Positions 19,683 to 30,440 of a stretch of DNA of 64,000 bases are shown piece after piece. The position numbers and the translations under genes were made by a program. The DNA lies in assembly GCA_018302545.1 (NCBI GenBank), contig JAGVZM010000023.1, positions 1-64,000 on the forward strand, read 5' to 3'. Source of the stretch: Candidatus Woesearchaeota archaeon (lineage in GTDB: Archaea; Nanobdellota; Nanobdellia; SCGC-AAA011-G17; GW2011-AR18). The notes beneath the pieces are model-generated. The model made no database searches, was not told the origin of the DNA, and saw only the letters and a list, made by a program, of their open reading frames with translations. Position 1 is the first letter of the stretch. Each line of letters begins with the position of its first letter.

Positions 19683-20757
19683 TTAGTAGCTAACTACTTC
19701 TCCATTTTTAATTACTTTAAATTCAAACTCAGCTGCTTTTAAGTCGCCTTGTTGATCGAATTCTATTAAGTCTGTAGCTAGACCTTTTCTTGAAGTTTGT
19801 CTTAATGCATTTTTTATAGCTATAGGATCTGTTGAACCTGCTCTTTGTATAGCATCAAACATAGTCATAGCTGCATCGTAATAATAAGGACCTCCTATAT
19901 TAAGTTCCAAACCTGAATATCCAGGTATTTCTCTTAACTTATTTCTAAAGTCATCAGGCATATTTGTTTTTGCTTGGGTATAAATTACTCCTTCTCCATA
20001 ACCACTCTTAGGAATTTCGTCTCCTGAGAATGCGTCTCCACCAACTACATTTATACCTAAATCAAGTTCTTTGATTTGTTTTAATGCTGCAAGTCCACCG
20101 CCAGGATATAAAGGAGTATACACCGCTTCAGCACCACTATCCTTTACTTTAGTTATTTCTGTTTTATAATCTTTTGAATCTTGACCTTTAGCTGCAACAT
20201 ATGTTACTTGACCACCTAGTTCTTTGAACCTTTTTTCAAATACTTCTTTTATACCTTGACCCCAATCATTTTGTACATATATTATCGCTACTTTTTTCTT
20301 TCCTAAAGTTTTATACATGAATTCAGCTGCAACTTTTCCTTGGAAAGCATCTGAAGGATATACTCTAAAAATATAGTCTCCAATTGCTGTTAAATGTGGC
20401 GCAGATCCGATTATTATAGTAGGCACATCACTATTTTGAGCTAGTGGTAATGCTGGACCTGCTGCTGCTGAACATAAAGGACCTAAAACCGCGTCTACAT
20501 TATCAACATTAATTAATTTTTGAAGTGCTGCTACTCCTTTAGATGAACATTGATCATCTTCTGCTATAATTTCTACTCTTCTTCCATTAATTCCCCCTTT
20601 AGAGTTTATTTCATTAGCTGCTAAAGTTACTGCAGCCATTTATAGGTGAAATATCTTTCACTGCATTTCCATTTATTGATGCAGAATTACTTGAATTACA
20701 TCCTGCAATTATTAGAATTGCTAGTATGAACAATACACTGAATATTTTATATTTCAT
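19683..20757 (-). pseudogene. branched-chain amino acid-type ABC substrate-binding lipoprotein, N-terminal segment lost and out of frame
   Basis: Periplasmic-binding domain ORF 19683-20639 begins inside the fold (AAVTLAANEINSKGGING); lipoprotein signal MKYKIFSVLFILAILIIAGCNSSN at 20757 is in another frame. Confidence 0.75.
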
Positions 20758-20894
20758 ATTTAATTACCCCCTGTTGTAATCAAGAAGTAAGTAATTATGA
20801 AGCTATATATATTTAATCCTTAGATATTATATATTAATATTAATATATTAATTTTATAGAAATATTTATATAATAGTAGATATTAACATCTTAT

Positions 20895-21797
20895 ATGAAA
20901 AGAAAGGTAGTAAAATTAGGACCAGCGACTTTAGTAGTAAGTTTACCAAATAAATGGACTAGGAAATTTGGGATAGTAGCTGGAGAAGAAGTTGAATTAG
21001 TAGAACAAAATAGAGATTTATTGATTAAAACAAATAGAGACTTTAAGGTTGAGAGAGATGTTTTGGATTTTATAAAAATCGACCATTTGTTAAAAAGAAT
21101 ATTAGCCTCTAGGTATGTTAGAGGTTGTGAAGAAATTGAAATTAAATTTGATAATTTAGAAAAATCTAGAATTATTCAAAAAAGAGTTGGTGAAATGATT
21201 GGTATGGAGATTATAGAACAAAATAAAGATAGATTATTAGTTAAAGATATGCAGGGAATTACCCAAGATAATTTTGATTCTGTTTTAAGAAGAGTATTAT
21301 TTTTGTTGAACTCATTAAGTGATGAAAGTCTAAAGTCTATATCTAATAAAGAAACAGATTTAGAATATTTAAAAGATGTTGAAAAGAATTTGAATAGGTT
21401 TAGTGACTATTGTTTTAGACTATTATCTAAAAAAGGTTATAATGACTATAAACAAACTCCAGTTTGGTATTGTATAGTTACATTACTAGAAGATTTAGGA
21501 GATGATTATAAATCCCTTATTAGTTATATTAATGACCAAAAAATAAAATTAAGTAATGATCTTATTGAAATTTATAAAAAAGTTAATTCATTGCATGGTG
21601 ATCTAACTAAACTATTTTCTAATTTTACTTTTGAACATGCAGTTAATTTGACTTTAAAAAGGGATGAAATTATTAGAGATATTAATAGAAAATTAGATAC
21701 TGGAAAAAGTGTAAAAGAGACTATTGTTCTGAAAAATTTTGAAAAAATCTCTAACCAAATAGTAGATATAATGAATCAATTATTAGTTTTGAATTAA
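20895..21797 (+). CDS. PhoU-family regulator with AbrB-like N-terminal domain
   Basis: KRKVVKLGPATLVVSLPNKWTRKFGIVAGEEVELVEQ plus helical PhoU-like repeats. Confidence 0.85.
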   Translation: MKRKVVKLGPATLVVSLPNKWTRKFGIVAGEEVELVEQNRDLLIKTNRDFKVERDVLDFIKIDHLLKRILASRYVRGCEEIEIKFDNLEKSRIIQKRVGEMIGMEIIEQNKDRLLVKDMQGITQDNFDSVLRRVLFLLNSLSDESLKSISNKETDLEYLKDVEKNLNRFSDYCFRLLSKKGYNDYKQTPVWYCIVTLLEDLGDDYKSLISYINDQKIKLSNDLIEIYKKVNSLHGDLTKLFSNFTFEHAVNLTLKRDEIIRDINRKLDTGKSVKETIVLKNFEKISNQIVDIMNQLLVLN

Positions 21798-21799
21798 TT

Positions 21800-24193
21800 T
21801 TATTTGAATAATCTTGTTTTTCCTATTCCTGTTGGTAAATTTACTTCTCCTATAGATGGAATAATTACTTTACCTATTGTGGGTTTTACCATGTGTTCAG
21901 GAACATTACATATGCTTGGAAGCCCTATTGATCCAATTCTTTCTTTAGGAGAACATAATTTATCATATTCTATAGGATTTAATCCGTTTATAGTTTTGCA
22001 ATATTTTGGTGTTAATTCTTTTGGCAATAATTCTTCTGCTCTACAAGCTAAGTTTATATCTTCTAGAGGGTAAGATGTGGGACAGTCTCCTTCTTCATCA
22101 AGAGATATGTACATTTTTGCTTCTGAATCATAATTTTTTCTTATTTTTAAATAACATGTAGGTTCTTTAGTTTTAAAATATCCATTTGGAACTTTCCTTG
22201 GATATCTTGGATATAATCCAGCATCATAAGAACCATTCATTCCTTTCAATGCATTGTAAGCTATTTCTTCATTTAATATTTGGATTGCTTCTCTTTCACT
22301 ATCAGATAAATCATTGAAAGGCCATCCTGCTCTCCAACTAACAAATGGTGAATAAAAATCTAATAAAGCTAATTTTACATCGCCTTTATGTTTATCTAAT
22401 AAACTTTTTAATCTTTTTACTCCATAATCTAAATTTTCTACTGGGTCAAGTTTACCTTTAAAATCTGGTCCAAAAGTAGGATGATGACCCCAATTATGGG
22501 CTGCAAATGGATCCATTAAATTTAGTTTTTTAACTCTTACAAGCTGACTATTATCCATTGTTTGAATACCTGAATAATATCTACTTACCCGCAACATTCT
22601 TCTTATTAATCCTTCATCTACACCATATTTTAATGCAACCTCTTCTACTGTACCTTCATCTATTTCGAATCCATTCCCAACTTTACCATCAATAAATTTG
22701 TCTTTTAAATCATCATAAGCTTTTGTGAAAATCCCTTTATATTGATCTAATATTCTTTCTTGTTTAACTTCTTCTACGTCTGCACTACCTCTATCATTTA
22801 AGGCTTCAATTAAGTCTCTTTGTTTCATATAGTCGTGAACTAATAATCCTGCAGCTACTAAACCTGTTAAACTTACTGCTACTAATGCTGAAGTTTTAAA
22901 ACTTCTATTTCTTTTTGCTCTTTTTAATTTTCTTTCTATTTTATTTAAAGGATCTTCTGGACTTTCTTGAACTAATTCTGTTAGTGGTTTTGATTGATTT
23001 TCTTGCGACATTAAAACATGAGGGTTGTATTTTTTTCTTAATGCTTCTAATTCTTTATCTGTTACTTCATGTGTTGAATATTCAGATGTTTTTGCAGGAC
23101 TTATTCTTATTTCTTCAAGAAGTTCTTGACTTATTATTCCTTGATTAACTGCTTTTTCTGCTTTTTGTAATGCTGTATTATACCATACATTAGCCATATT
23201 TTGTAATCTTTCTTTAGTTGATTTATCTTTTGATCTTTTTGCTCTTCTTAGATATCTTTTTGCACCTAGTAAATTATCGACAATCTGTACTTTTTGATAT
23301 CTTCTTAAGGATGCTTCTTGTTCTTTCTTTGAATTGTATAATTTTTCAGCAGCATATTTTGCTAACCTATCTTCTAAAACTTCAGGAATATCTGTTTTTG
23401 TTAATAATTTAGCTAAATCAATTTCAGCGAATCCATTAGATACTGCATTAGCCCAATCTAAATATATGTAACCTCCATTCTTTAAGATATTTTTAGCGTG
23501 TAAATCTCCGTGAATATTAAATTTGGAAGCTTCATCTAATTCAGATGCTATCTCTCTTGAGAATAATTCTTCTAATCTTCTATTTTCTTCTCCTAAATAG
23601 TATCTCTTAAACGCTTGTGCAAAAGGCAATAAGCCTTGAGAGATTATAACTTTTGAATTTGGATCATTTAATTGTTTATATAACAAAGAGTAATCGTCAA
23701 TTGTTTCTTTTAATATTGTTTCTTTTTCTTCTTCTGATTTATTATCTAAAACATCTTTTAATGTTCCTCCCTCTACATAAGGAGTTACTACAATTCTTCT
23801 TTTTCTGTTTCTAAATCTTGGTTGTGGTACTTTTTTGGTTTCTTGATGTAGTCTTGATTCTAAATCTACAGTTTTATCAAATTCTTCTTTACTAGAGAAT
23901 CTTTTTATTACGTGTTTTATTGATCTATCTTCAGTTAATGATAGTTCGGCCTCTACTATATAACCGTCTTCTTCTAAAGTATTTTTTGTTAGAGCGTCTG
24001 AGAATCTTAGTTGGGGGTATAATACCTCTGGGCCTTCTTGAGCAACTGCTTGTTGTATCTTTGTTAATTGTTGCGGGCTTATTTTTCCTTCTGAAGCTAA
24101 CTTTCTTAATTCTGGAAGAATAACTTGTTGGATATATTCTATATCCTTCTCTCCTAATAATTTTCTTAATGATACATTTAATGGAGCACTCAT
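21800..24193 (-). CDS. kinase/phosphotransferase-like domain + TM + lytic transglycosylase-like domain
   Basis: FNIHGDLHAKNILKNGGYIYLDWANA; TM SALVAVSLTGLVAAGLL; VALKYGVDEGLIRRMLRVSRYYSG...ENLDYGVKRLKSLL. Confidence 0.7.
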   Translation of the reverse strand: MSAPLNVSLRKLLGEKDIEYIQQVILPELRKLASEGKISPQQLTKIQQAVAQEGPEVLYPQLRFSDALTKNTLEEDGYIVEAELSLTEDRSIKHVIKRFSSKEEFDKTVDLESRLHQETKKVPQPRFRNRKRRIVVTPYVEGGTLKDVLDNKSEEEKETILKETIDDYSLLYKQLNDPNSKVIISQGLLPFAQAFKRYYLGEENRRLEELFSREIASELDEASKFNIHGDLHAKNILKNGGYIYLDWANAVSNGFAEIDLAKLLTKTDIPEVLEDRLAKYAAEKLYNSKKEQEASLRRYQKVQIVDNLLGAKRYLRRAKRSKDKSTKERLQNMANVWYNTALQKAEKAVNQGIISQELLEEIRISPAKTSEYSTHEVTDKELEALRKKYNPHVLMSQENQSKPLTELVQESPEDPLNKIERKLKRAKRNRSFKTSALVAVSLTGLVAAGLLVHDYMKQRDLIEALNDRGSADVEEVKQERILDQYKGIFTKAYDDLKDKFIDGKVGNGFEIDEGTVEEVALKYGVDEGLIRRMLRVSRYYSGIQTMDNSQLVRVKKLNLMDPFAAHNWGHHPTFGPDFKGKLDPVENLDYGVKRLKSLLDKHKGDVKLALLDFYSPFVSWRAGWPFNDLSDSEREAIQILNEEIAYNALKGMNGSYDAGLYPRYPRKVPNGYFKTKEPTCYLKIRKNYDSEAKMYISLDEEGDCPTSYPLEDINLACRAEELLPKELTPKYCKTINGLNPIEYDKLCSPKERIGSIGLPSICNVPEHMVKPTIGKVIIPSIGEVNLPTGIGKTRLFK

Positions 24194-24330
24194 TCTTTTT
24201 TCTCCTCTAGAAATTTTTTTACAGAATATTCAATTAAATGACTTTTATTTCTGAATGTACCTTCATTTAGTATTTTATCTACTAATTCTATGGTTTTCTC
24301 ATCAATTGAAATACTGATTTTTTTCTTCAT
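24190..24330 (-). CDS. ribbon-helix-helix (CopG/Arc-like) small protein
   Basis: Below the ORF-track cutoff: MKKKISISIDEKTIELVDKILNEGTFRNKSHLIEYSVKKFLEEKKE*; ATGA overlap with the kinase gene. Confidence 0.8.
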   Translation of the reverse strand: MKKKISISIDEKTIELVDKILNEGTFRNKSHLIEYSVKKFLEEKKE

Positions 24331-24449
24331 TTTACCTAAAAGTAGGAAGAATTACTACCTTTTAAATCTTCTGATTTGTTACTACTATATAGGTTATACA
24401 TATTTGAAAGGCTTAATAAATATTTTATTACTTTTATTTAATAATATAA

Positions 24450-25102
24450 ATGAAAGCGACAATTTTCGTACACCCAGGTTATTTAACAAGACAAGATTTA
24501 GATATGTCTACTTATAGAGATAATCCTGAGTATGGAGATTATGAAGCTTATTTAGGTGATTTGAAAGATTTATTTAGAGCTACAGAAAGAGAAAAGAGAG
24601 TTTTAGTTGTTGAAAGAATTAAAAGAGATGGTAAAATTACTTTTCATCCTTATCATGAAGGTTTTAATCCTGGATTTAATGATATTGTTTTAGAACATGG
24701 AGATTATGAAGCAACCCCTCCATATAATCGTTCATTTTATAGATTTGATTGGAATTTCCAGTACTTGCTATTGGTGAACCTATCAAAGAAGAATTTTTAT
24801 CTGATTTTTTAAAGAGTCAAGGTATTACTGAAGTTGAACTTGCAGGAGAATTAGGTCCTTATAAACATAATTATTTAGGATGCGTTGGTGATATGTATAA
24901 ACGTTTAAGGGATAAAATTCCTGTTGTTGGTATAAGGAGATGTATATTTCCTTTTAATCCAGATAAGAGATGGACAAGAGAAAATGTTTTAGCAATGCCT
25001 TATAATGAAGCTCCATTTAGACCTCCTAGAGAACAAGTTGTTAGAGAAACTATTGAAGATTTAGAAGGAATTTTTATGGACTTATATGGTTTAGAATTTT
25101 AA
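24450..25102 (+). pseudogene. hypothetical protein, frame-broken (ORFs 24450-24812 and 24749-25102)
   Basis: ...RSFYRFDW | EFPVLAIGEPIKEEF; one extra G in TTGGAATTTCC at about 24750 joins both ORFs. Confidence 0.7.
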
Positions 25103-26511
25103 TTTATAATTGTTTGTTTTGCTTCTGGTCCAACTGAAACCATTTTAATGTTTGTTTTGCATCTTGATGCAACATATCCCATTGCAGATTTCATATTTTC
25201 TGGAAGATCTTCCACTCTTTCACATCTAGAAATATCACCTATGTTCCAAGGCAATCTTTCATACACTCCTTCTAGGCCATAAGTTATATCTCTTCCATGG
25301 GTTATTTCTGTTATTGTTTCTCCACTTGTAGTTCTATAACCAACTCCTAATTCAATTTCTTCTAATTCAGAAGTACAATCAGGTTTTGTTAAAACCAAAT
25401 TTGGACCATTTACACCAATAGCATATTTTAAAGCTACTAAATCTGTTCTTCCAATTCTTCTTGGTCTTCTTGTAGTTGCACCATATTCATCTGCTATTAA
25501 TCTTAAGGCTCTTCCTCTTTCAAATTCATCATCACTTCTTAGCATTTCATCTGCTCTAGAACCGAATTCAGCATTTTCTATGGATTGTTTATGGGCATTA
25601 CCATTACCTTCTGCACAATAAGATTCAGATTTCATTCCACCAAATTCTGTTGGGAATGGACCGTTTCCTACTCTTGTCATAAATGGAAATTTAACAATTC
25701 CTAAAGTTAAATCTACTTGATCTGGAGTTAAACCTACACCTCTTGTTAGTCCATAAATAGAAGGATCACTACTTGTACAATAAGGATATGTGCCATAATC
25801 AACGCTTAATAGTAAACCTTGAGCCCCTTCTAATAAAACCCTTGCCCCTTCTTTTAATGATTCTTGAAGAATTTTATCTGTATCACAAACAAGATCTTTT
25901 ATTTCTTCATAAAGTCTTGATTGTTGTTCAATAACTTCTTCAATATTAAAAATTGTTCCTGGATATTGTTGTTGAACTTTTTCTAACATTTTTACAAATC
26001 TACTCTTATCTTTTAAATCTCCGACAGTTGGTCCTAGTCTCATTATTTTATCTGCATAAGCTGGACCTATGCCTCTTCCTGTTGTTCCTATTTCACCACT
26101 TCCCATACTACTTTGAAGTCTATCTCTTACTTTATGATAAGGTAAAATTAATTGAGCTCTATCACTTATTCTTAATCCGTTAAAAGTACAACCTGCTTCT
26201 CTTAATTCAGACATTTCTTTTAGTGAACTTTCCAAGTCTATAACCATTCCAGAACCCATAATATTTGTTTTTCTTTCTTTATCTCTCAATATTCCACTTG
26301 GAATTTGGTGGGTTATTATTTTTTTACCATTTACTGTTAATGTGTGTCCTGCATTTGGACCACCTGTTCCTCTTGCAAATACATCTGCCCAATCACTAAA
26401 GAAATCTATAACTTTACCTTTGCCTGTATCACCCCATTGATAACATACAATTGCTAGAACATCAACGTCATTTAGGAAACTTGGTAAACTATCTACATAC
26501 ATATTTATCAA
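25099..26511 (-). CDS. purA: adenylosuccinate synthetase
   Basis: QWGDTGKGKVIDFFS, GTGGPNAGHT, GTTGRGIGPAYADK. Confidence 0.93.
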   Translation of the reverse strand: MINMYVDSLPSFLNDVDVLAIVCYQWGDTGKGKVIDFFSDWADVFARGTGGPNAGHTLTVNGKKIITHQIPSGILRDKERKTNIMGSGMVIDLESSLKEMSELREAGCTFNGLRISDRAQLILPYHKVRDRLQSSMGSGEIGTTGRGIGPAYADKIMRLGPTVGDLKDKSRFVKMLEKVQQQYPGTIFNIEEVIEQQSRLYEEIKDLVCDTDKILQESLKEGARVLLEGAQGLLLSVDYGTYPYCTSSDPSIYGLTRGVGLTPDQVDLTLGIVKFPFMTRVGNGPFPTEFGGMKSESYCAEGNGNAHKQSIENAEFGSRADEMLRSDDEFERGRALRLIADEYGATTRRPRRIGRTDLVALKYAIGVNGPNLVLTKPDCTSELEEIELGVGYRTTSGETITEITHGRDITYGLEGVYERLPWNIGDISRCERVEDLPENMKSAMGYVASRCKTNIKMVSVGPEAKQTIIN

Positions 26512-26586
26512 TTTTTAAATTTTTATTTAATATTTATACTTTGTTGTAATTCATATTATATTTTTAATATAGTTTTATTATAGTGT

Positions 26587-27570
26587 TTAATTTTCAATGA
26601 ATGTTTTAGCTACTATCAATGGAAATAAGATAGTTGCATCTCCAAAGACTTTTATGTGTTTTGCTTTAGGCAATATTTTACCCCATGAAATTGCTTCTTC
26701 TGGCCTAGCTCCAGCGTCACTTCCATCAAACTCTTGAGAATTGTTTAGATAAACTGCGTAATCAGCTCCATTTCTAAACATGTTAGCATTGCAAATATGG
26801 TGTTTTATCACTCCACTTCCTAAAATTATTAGTCCTGTTTTCTTAGAAGTAATAGCTATATCATTTAGTTTTTTTATATCATCTGCAATGTCTATCTTTA
26901 GTTCTGGATGTTTATGTTTAAAGAAATATATCATATCTCCCATCGAACCGTCTGTTAATGCTGGACAAAAAACTGGAATGTTATTTTTATAACACCAATA
27001 ATAAATACTACTTTTATTATTTATTTTTTCTCCTAATCTTTTTGTTATTTCTGTAGTACTATTAACATTAGATTCTTTATTTAACTCCTCTAAAAATGGA
27101 ATGAAAAATTTTTCGAATTTTATGTATCTATCATTTGGAACAAATATGTTTCCAGTTCTATTAATTCCTTTTTGTCTCAAGTTTGCTCCATCAGCATTAA
27201 AATCCCCTAAAATAAAATCATCAAAACATTTTATTATGTCTTCTTCTATACCTCCTGCAGTTGTAACTATTACATCAACTAACTTTTTTTCAGCTAAATA
27301 TCTAAATACATCTCTTAAACCAGATGTTACCATATTAGAGGTATAACCTAAGAAGATTGTACATTTTTGTTTTCTCATCTCCTTTATTATTTCTACTGCT
27401 TTACTAAAATTACTTGCTTGAAATCCAGATGTTGAAAATGAATCTAATATTTTACTATAATTTAAACCTTGACTGAAATCATAACCTTTTATAGACACAT
27501 AACTTTTAGGTTTGAAACTATTTCTCAATATGTTTTTCTCTGCTATCTTTAATTTATCCTTTTCTTTCAT
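26587..27570 (-). CDS. deoxyhypusine synthase
   Basis: GYTSNMVTSGLRD, VTTAGGIEED, LGSGVIKHHICNANMFRNGADYAVYLN. Confidence 0.93.
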   Translation of the reverse strand: MKEKDKLKIAEKNILRNSFKPKSYVSIKGYDFSQGLNYSKILDSFSTSGFQASNFSKAVEIIKEMRKQKCTIFLGYTSNMVTSGLRDVFRYLAEKKLVDVIVTTAGGIEEDIIKCFDDFILGDFNADGANLRQKGINRTGNIFVPNDRYIKFEKFFIPFLEELNKESNVNSTTEITKRLGEKINNKSSIYYWCYKNNIPVFCPALTDGSMGDMIYFFKHKHPELKIDIADDIKKLNDIAITSKKTGLIILGSGVIKHHICNANMFRNGADYAVYLNNSQEFDGSDAGARPEEAISWGKILPKAKHIKVFGDATILFPLIVAKTFIEN

Positions 27571-27625
27571 TTTATTATTAAAATCAAGAAGAAGAACTTA
27601 TAAGTTTTTCTTTTATTTTTAAATT

Positions 27626-28096
27626 ATGTATAACAGATTAGAATTGGGAATTAAAGTTGATCAATTATTTAAATTGGAAGCTGGTCAATTTAATCCAATG
27701 ATCCATTTGTCTTTGGCTGAAGAAATTGTTGGATCTTTAGGCATAAAACCTTATTTATTAAAGCTTGCAGATTTCTGGCACAGAGTAGATAGTGAGTTAT
27801 TTGGTATTGAAATTCGTGGAGAAAATATAGGCAGTTACTCATTTAAACACAAAGGTATTTTAATTAGTGCTGCTTATTATGGTTTTTTTCAAAAACTTCG
27901 TTTTACTCCCTCAATAGCTTATGCTACATCTGATTTTACCCGCCCTTTTGAGGATCTAATTTTATGTTATGATAAAAATAAGAAAGTTAGGAGTGTGATT
28001 AGAAACAGAGAAGCAGATGCAAGTTTTATTAATATTCCTTTTTTAGGTGAATTTGGAAGTCACAAAGTAGAAAGAATTTGGGAATATAGAGTATAA
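27626..28096 (+). CDS. hypothetical protein
   Basis: ORF with upstream AT-rich promoter-like region. Confidence 0.5.
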   Translation: MYNRLELGIKVDQLFKLEAGQFNPMIHLSLAEEIVGSLGIKPYLLKLADFWHRVDSELFGIEIRGENIGSYSFKHKGILISAAYYGFFQKLRFTPSIAYATSDFTRPFEDLILCYDKNKKVRSVIRNREADASFINIPFLGEFGSHKVERIWEYRV

Positions 28097-28100
28097 ATTT

Positions 28101-28496
28101 TTATATTCTGGATGTAACTGCTAACTTTCCTGGACCAGTTAAAGATAAACTTATGAAAACAATAATTGCTAAAATATGAAACATGACATTAATTATATTC
28201 ATAGGTGTTTGAAATATTGAAGGAATATGAACTGTTATTAGGGCTACTAATAAAATTATTACTAAAGGCCATACACTTATTTCAGGTCTCCATCCTATTA
28301 AAACTAAAAAACCAAAAATAATTTCACTTAATAATACTAACCATCCTAAAAAGAAAGAAATTGGAAATCCTAAATCTGATAATAAATTAATTATTCCTGC
28401 TGGATCTATTAATTTCATTAATCCAGTTATTATAAAGAATAATCCAATTGTAATCCTTAATAATGTTATACCCTCTCTGCGGTATTTATAGGCCAT
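28101..28496 (-). CDS. DoxX-family membrane protein
   Basis: LLRITIGLFFIITGLMKLIDP and multi-TM pattern. Confidence 0.8.
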   Translation of the reverse strand: MAYKYRREGITLLRITIGLFFIITGLMKLIDPAGIINLLSDLGFPISFFLGWLVLLSEIIFGFLVLIGWRPEISVWPLVIILLVALITVHIPSIFQTPMNIINVMFHILAIIVFISLSLTGPGKLAVTSRI

Positions 28497-28601
28497 ATTA
28501 AATTATTATTTTTTTAAGATATAATTTATAGGTATTAAAAGTATATAGTTCATAATTAGTTTCACAGCAAGAGTTATAAATACTAAAGATGTAAATTATT
28601 T

Positions 28602-29690
28602 ATGGAAGGGGTGAATGTATATAGTAAACTTCTAATCAAACCTTTAGATTTTGAGCCTAGCTTTAAAGATTGGAAAGTTATAGGAACTTTAAATCCTGCT
28701 GCTGTTAGAATGAATGATGATAGAGTTACTCTTTATATTAGGGTTGCTGAACAAGCTGTTGCTAAAGAAAAAGGAAAAATGGTTTGTCCAATAATTATTT
28801 CTGAAGATTTACTTAAAATGAAATATCATCATGTTAAAAAAGATGAAATAGTTAAAAAGGGGGAGAAGGGAGAAGTTTATTTGAAGAGTGGTATTTGTAG
28901 ACTGCCTCATATATCTCATTTTAGAAGAGCAATTATAGATAATGATGGTGAATATATAGAATATCTTGATCATAGGCCTGCTTTTACTGGAATGCCTGGA
29001 GAAAGTGAATTTGGAGTAGAAGACCCAAGAATAACAAAAATAGGGAGTAATTATTTTATGACTTATGTAGGTGTTTCTGAAAAACAAGGTGTTTCTACTT
29101 ATTTATCATTCTCCAAAGATTGCGAAAAATGGAAGAGATTGGGTTTAATTTTTAGAGAACAAAATAAAGATGTTGTCTTATTCCCTGAAAAAATTAAAGG
29201 AAGGTATGTTGCTTTAAATAGGCCTGAAACAATGTTTAGTTTTAGTAAACCTGGAATTTGGATATCTTATAGTAAAGACTTGATGTATTGGGGAGGAGAT
29301 AAAAGCTTATTGAAACCTAGGACTAAAACTTGGGAAAATGATAGAATTGGTGGAGGAGCACCGCCTATTAAGACTAAGGATGGCTGGCTTGCTGTCTATC
29401 ATGGTGTTAAAGAATATAGAGATAAAAGAACATACAGTGCAGGTGCGGTTTTATTAGACTTAAAAAATCCTGAAAAAATAATTGCAAGATCTCCTGAAGA
29501 TAAACCTTTAATTAGTCCTAAAGAAGAATATGATAAACAGGGATATATCAGCAATGTTGTTTTTCCTAGTGGCGCTGTTAAAAGTTTAGATGAAAAATCT
29601 TTGTTAATTTATTGTGGTGGGGCAGATAGTGTTACGACTTTGAAAAAAATTAAAATGAAGGACATCTTTGATAATATGGAATTTAAATGA
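28602..29690 (+). CDS. glycoside hydrolase family 130-like protein (mannoside phosphorylase family)
   Basis: GTLNPAAVR, GVEDPRITKIGSNYFMTYV, ENDRIGGGAPPIKTKDGWLAVYHG. Confidence 0.88.
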   Translation: MEGVNVYSKLLIKPLDFEPSFKDWKVIGTLNPAAVRMNDDRVTLYIRVAEQAVAKEKGKMVCPIIISEDLLKMKYHHVKKDEIVKKGEKGEVYLKSGICRLPHISHFRRAIIDNDGEYIEYLDHRPAFTGMPGESEFGVEDPRITKIGSNYFMTYVGVSEKQGVSTYLSFSKDCEKWKRLGLIFREQNKDVVLFPEKIKGRYVALNRPETMFSFSKPGIWISYSKDLMYWGGDKSLLKPRTKTWENDRIGGGAPPIKTKDGWLAVYHGVKEYRDKRTYSAGAVLLDLKNPEKIIARSPEDKPLISPKEEYDKQGYISNVVFPSGAVKSLDEKSLLIYCGGADSVTTLKKIKMKDIFDNMEFK

Positions 29691-30403
29691 GAGTAATTAT
29701 TTGTAAAAATAAAAAAGAAGCTGTTAAAAAAGCTGTTTGGTTATTTTCTCAAGAAATTAATAATAAAAAAGATTTGATTTTGGGTTTAGCTACTGGTAAG
29801 ACTATGATTCCATTTTATAAAGAGTTAATTAAAGCTAATATAAAATTTTCTAAAATTCATACTTTTAATTTAGATGAGTGGTATTGTGTTGATAGTAAAG
29901 ATAAAAATAGTTTAAGATCTTTTATGGATAAACATTTTTTTAATAAAGTGAATATCCCTAAGGGGAATATTCATTTTTTAGATGGAAAGACTAGAAATAT
30001 AAAAATAGAGTGCGAGAAATATGAGAGAGATATCAAGAAACTTAATGGAATAGGTTTACAGATTCTAGGGATAGGTATTAATGGACATATTGGTTTTGAT
30101 GAGCCAGGAACTTCATTTAATTCTTTAACAAATAAAATTAATATTTCTGGGGAGATAAGAAATTTATATTCTAAAAATTTTAAAGGATTTGATAATGTTC
30201 CTAAATATGGTTTGACTATGGGAATTAAAACAATAATGAGATCTAAAAAAATTATATTATTGGCATTTGGTGAAAACAAAGCTGATGCTATTGCTAAAGC
30301 ATTAAATGGTAAAATAAATGAGAAAGTTCCAGCTAGTATATTACAAAAACATAAAGATGCAACTTTTATACTAGATAAAAAGGCAGCTTCTAAATTAGAA
30401 TAA
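29687..30403 (+). CDS. nagB: glucosamine-6-phosphate deaminase
   Basis: GLATGKTMIPFYKEL, FNLDEWY, GIGINGHIGFDEPGTSF. Confidence 0.93.
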   Translation: MRVIICKNKKEAVKKAVWLFSQEINNKKDLILGLATGKTMIPFYKELIKANIKFSKIHTFNLDEWYCVDSKDKNSLRSFMDKHFFNKVNIPKGNIHFLDGKTRNIKIECEKYERDIKKLNGIGLQILGIGINGHIGFDEPGTSFNSLTNKINISGEIRNLYSKNFKGFDNVPKYGLTMGIKTIMRSKKIILLAFGENKADAIAKALNGKINEKVPASILQKHKDATFILDKKAASKLE

Positions 30404-30440
30404 AATTTAAAAATCCATAATTTCTCTAAGAATTGATAAT

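Noticed and set aside
22915-24123. Leu/Phe-rich plus-strand ORFs (22915, 23218, 23920) opposite the kinase-SLT gene
   Set aside because: Antisense reading of Lys/Glu-rich codons; spurious hydrophobic composition.
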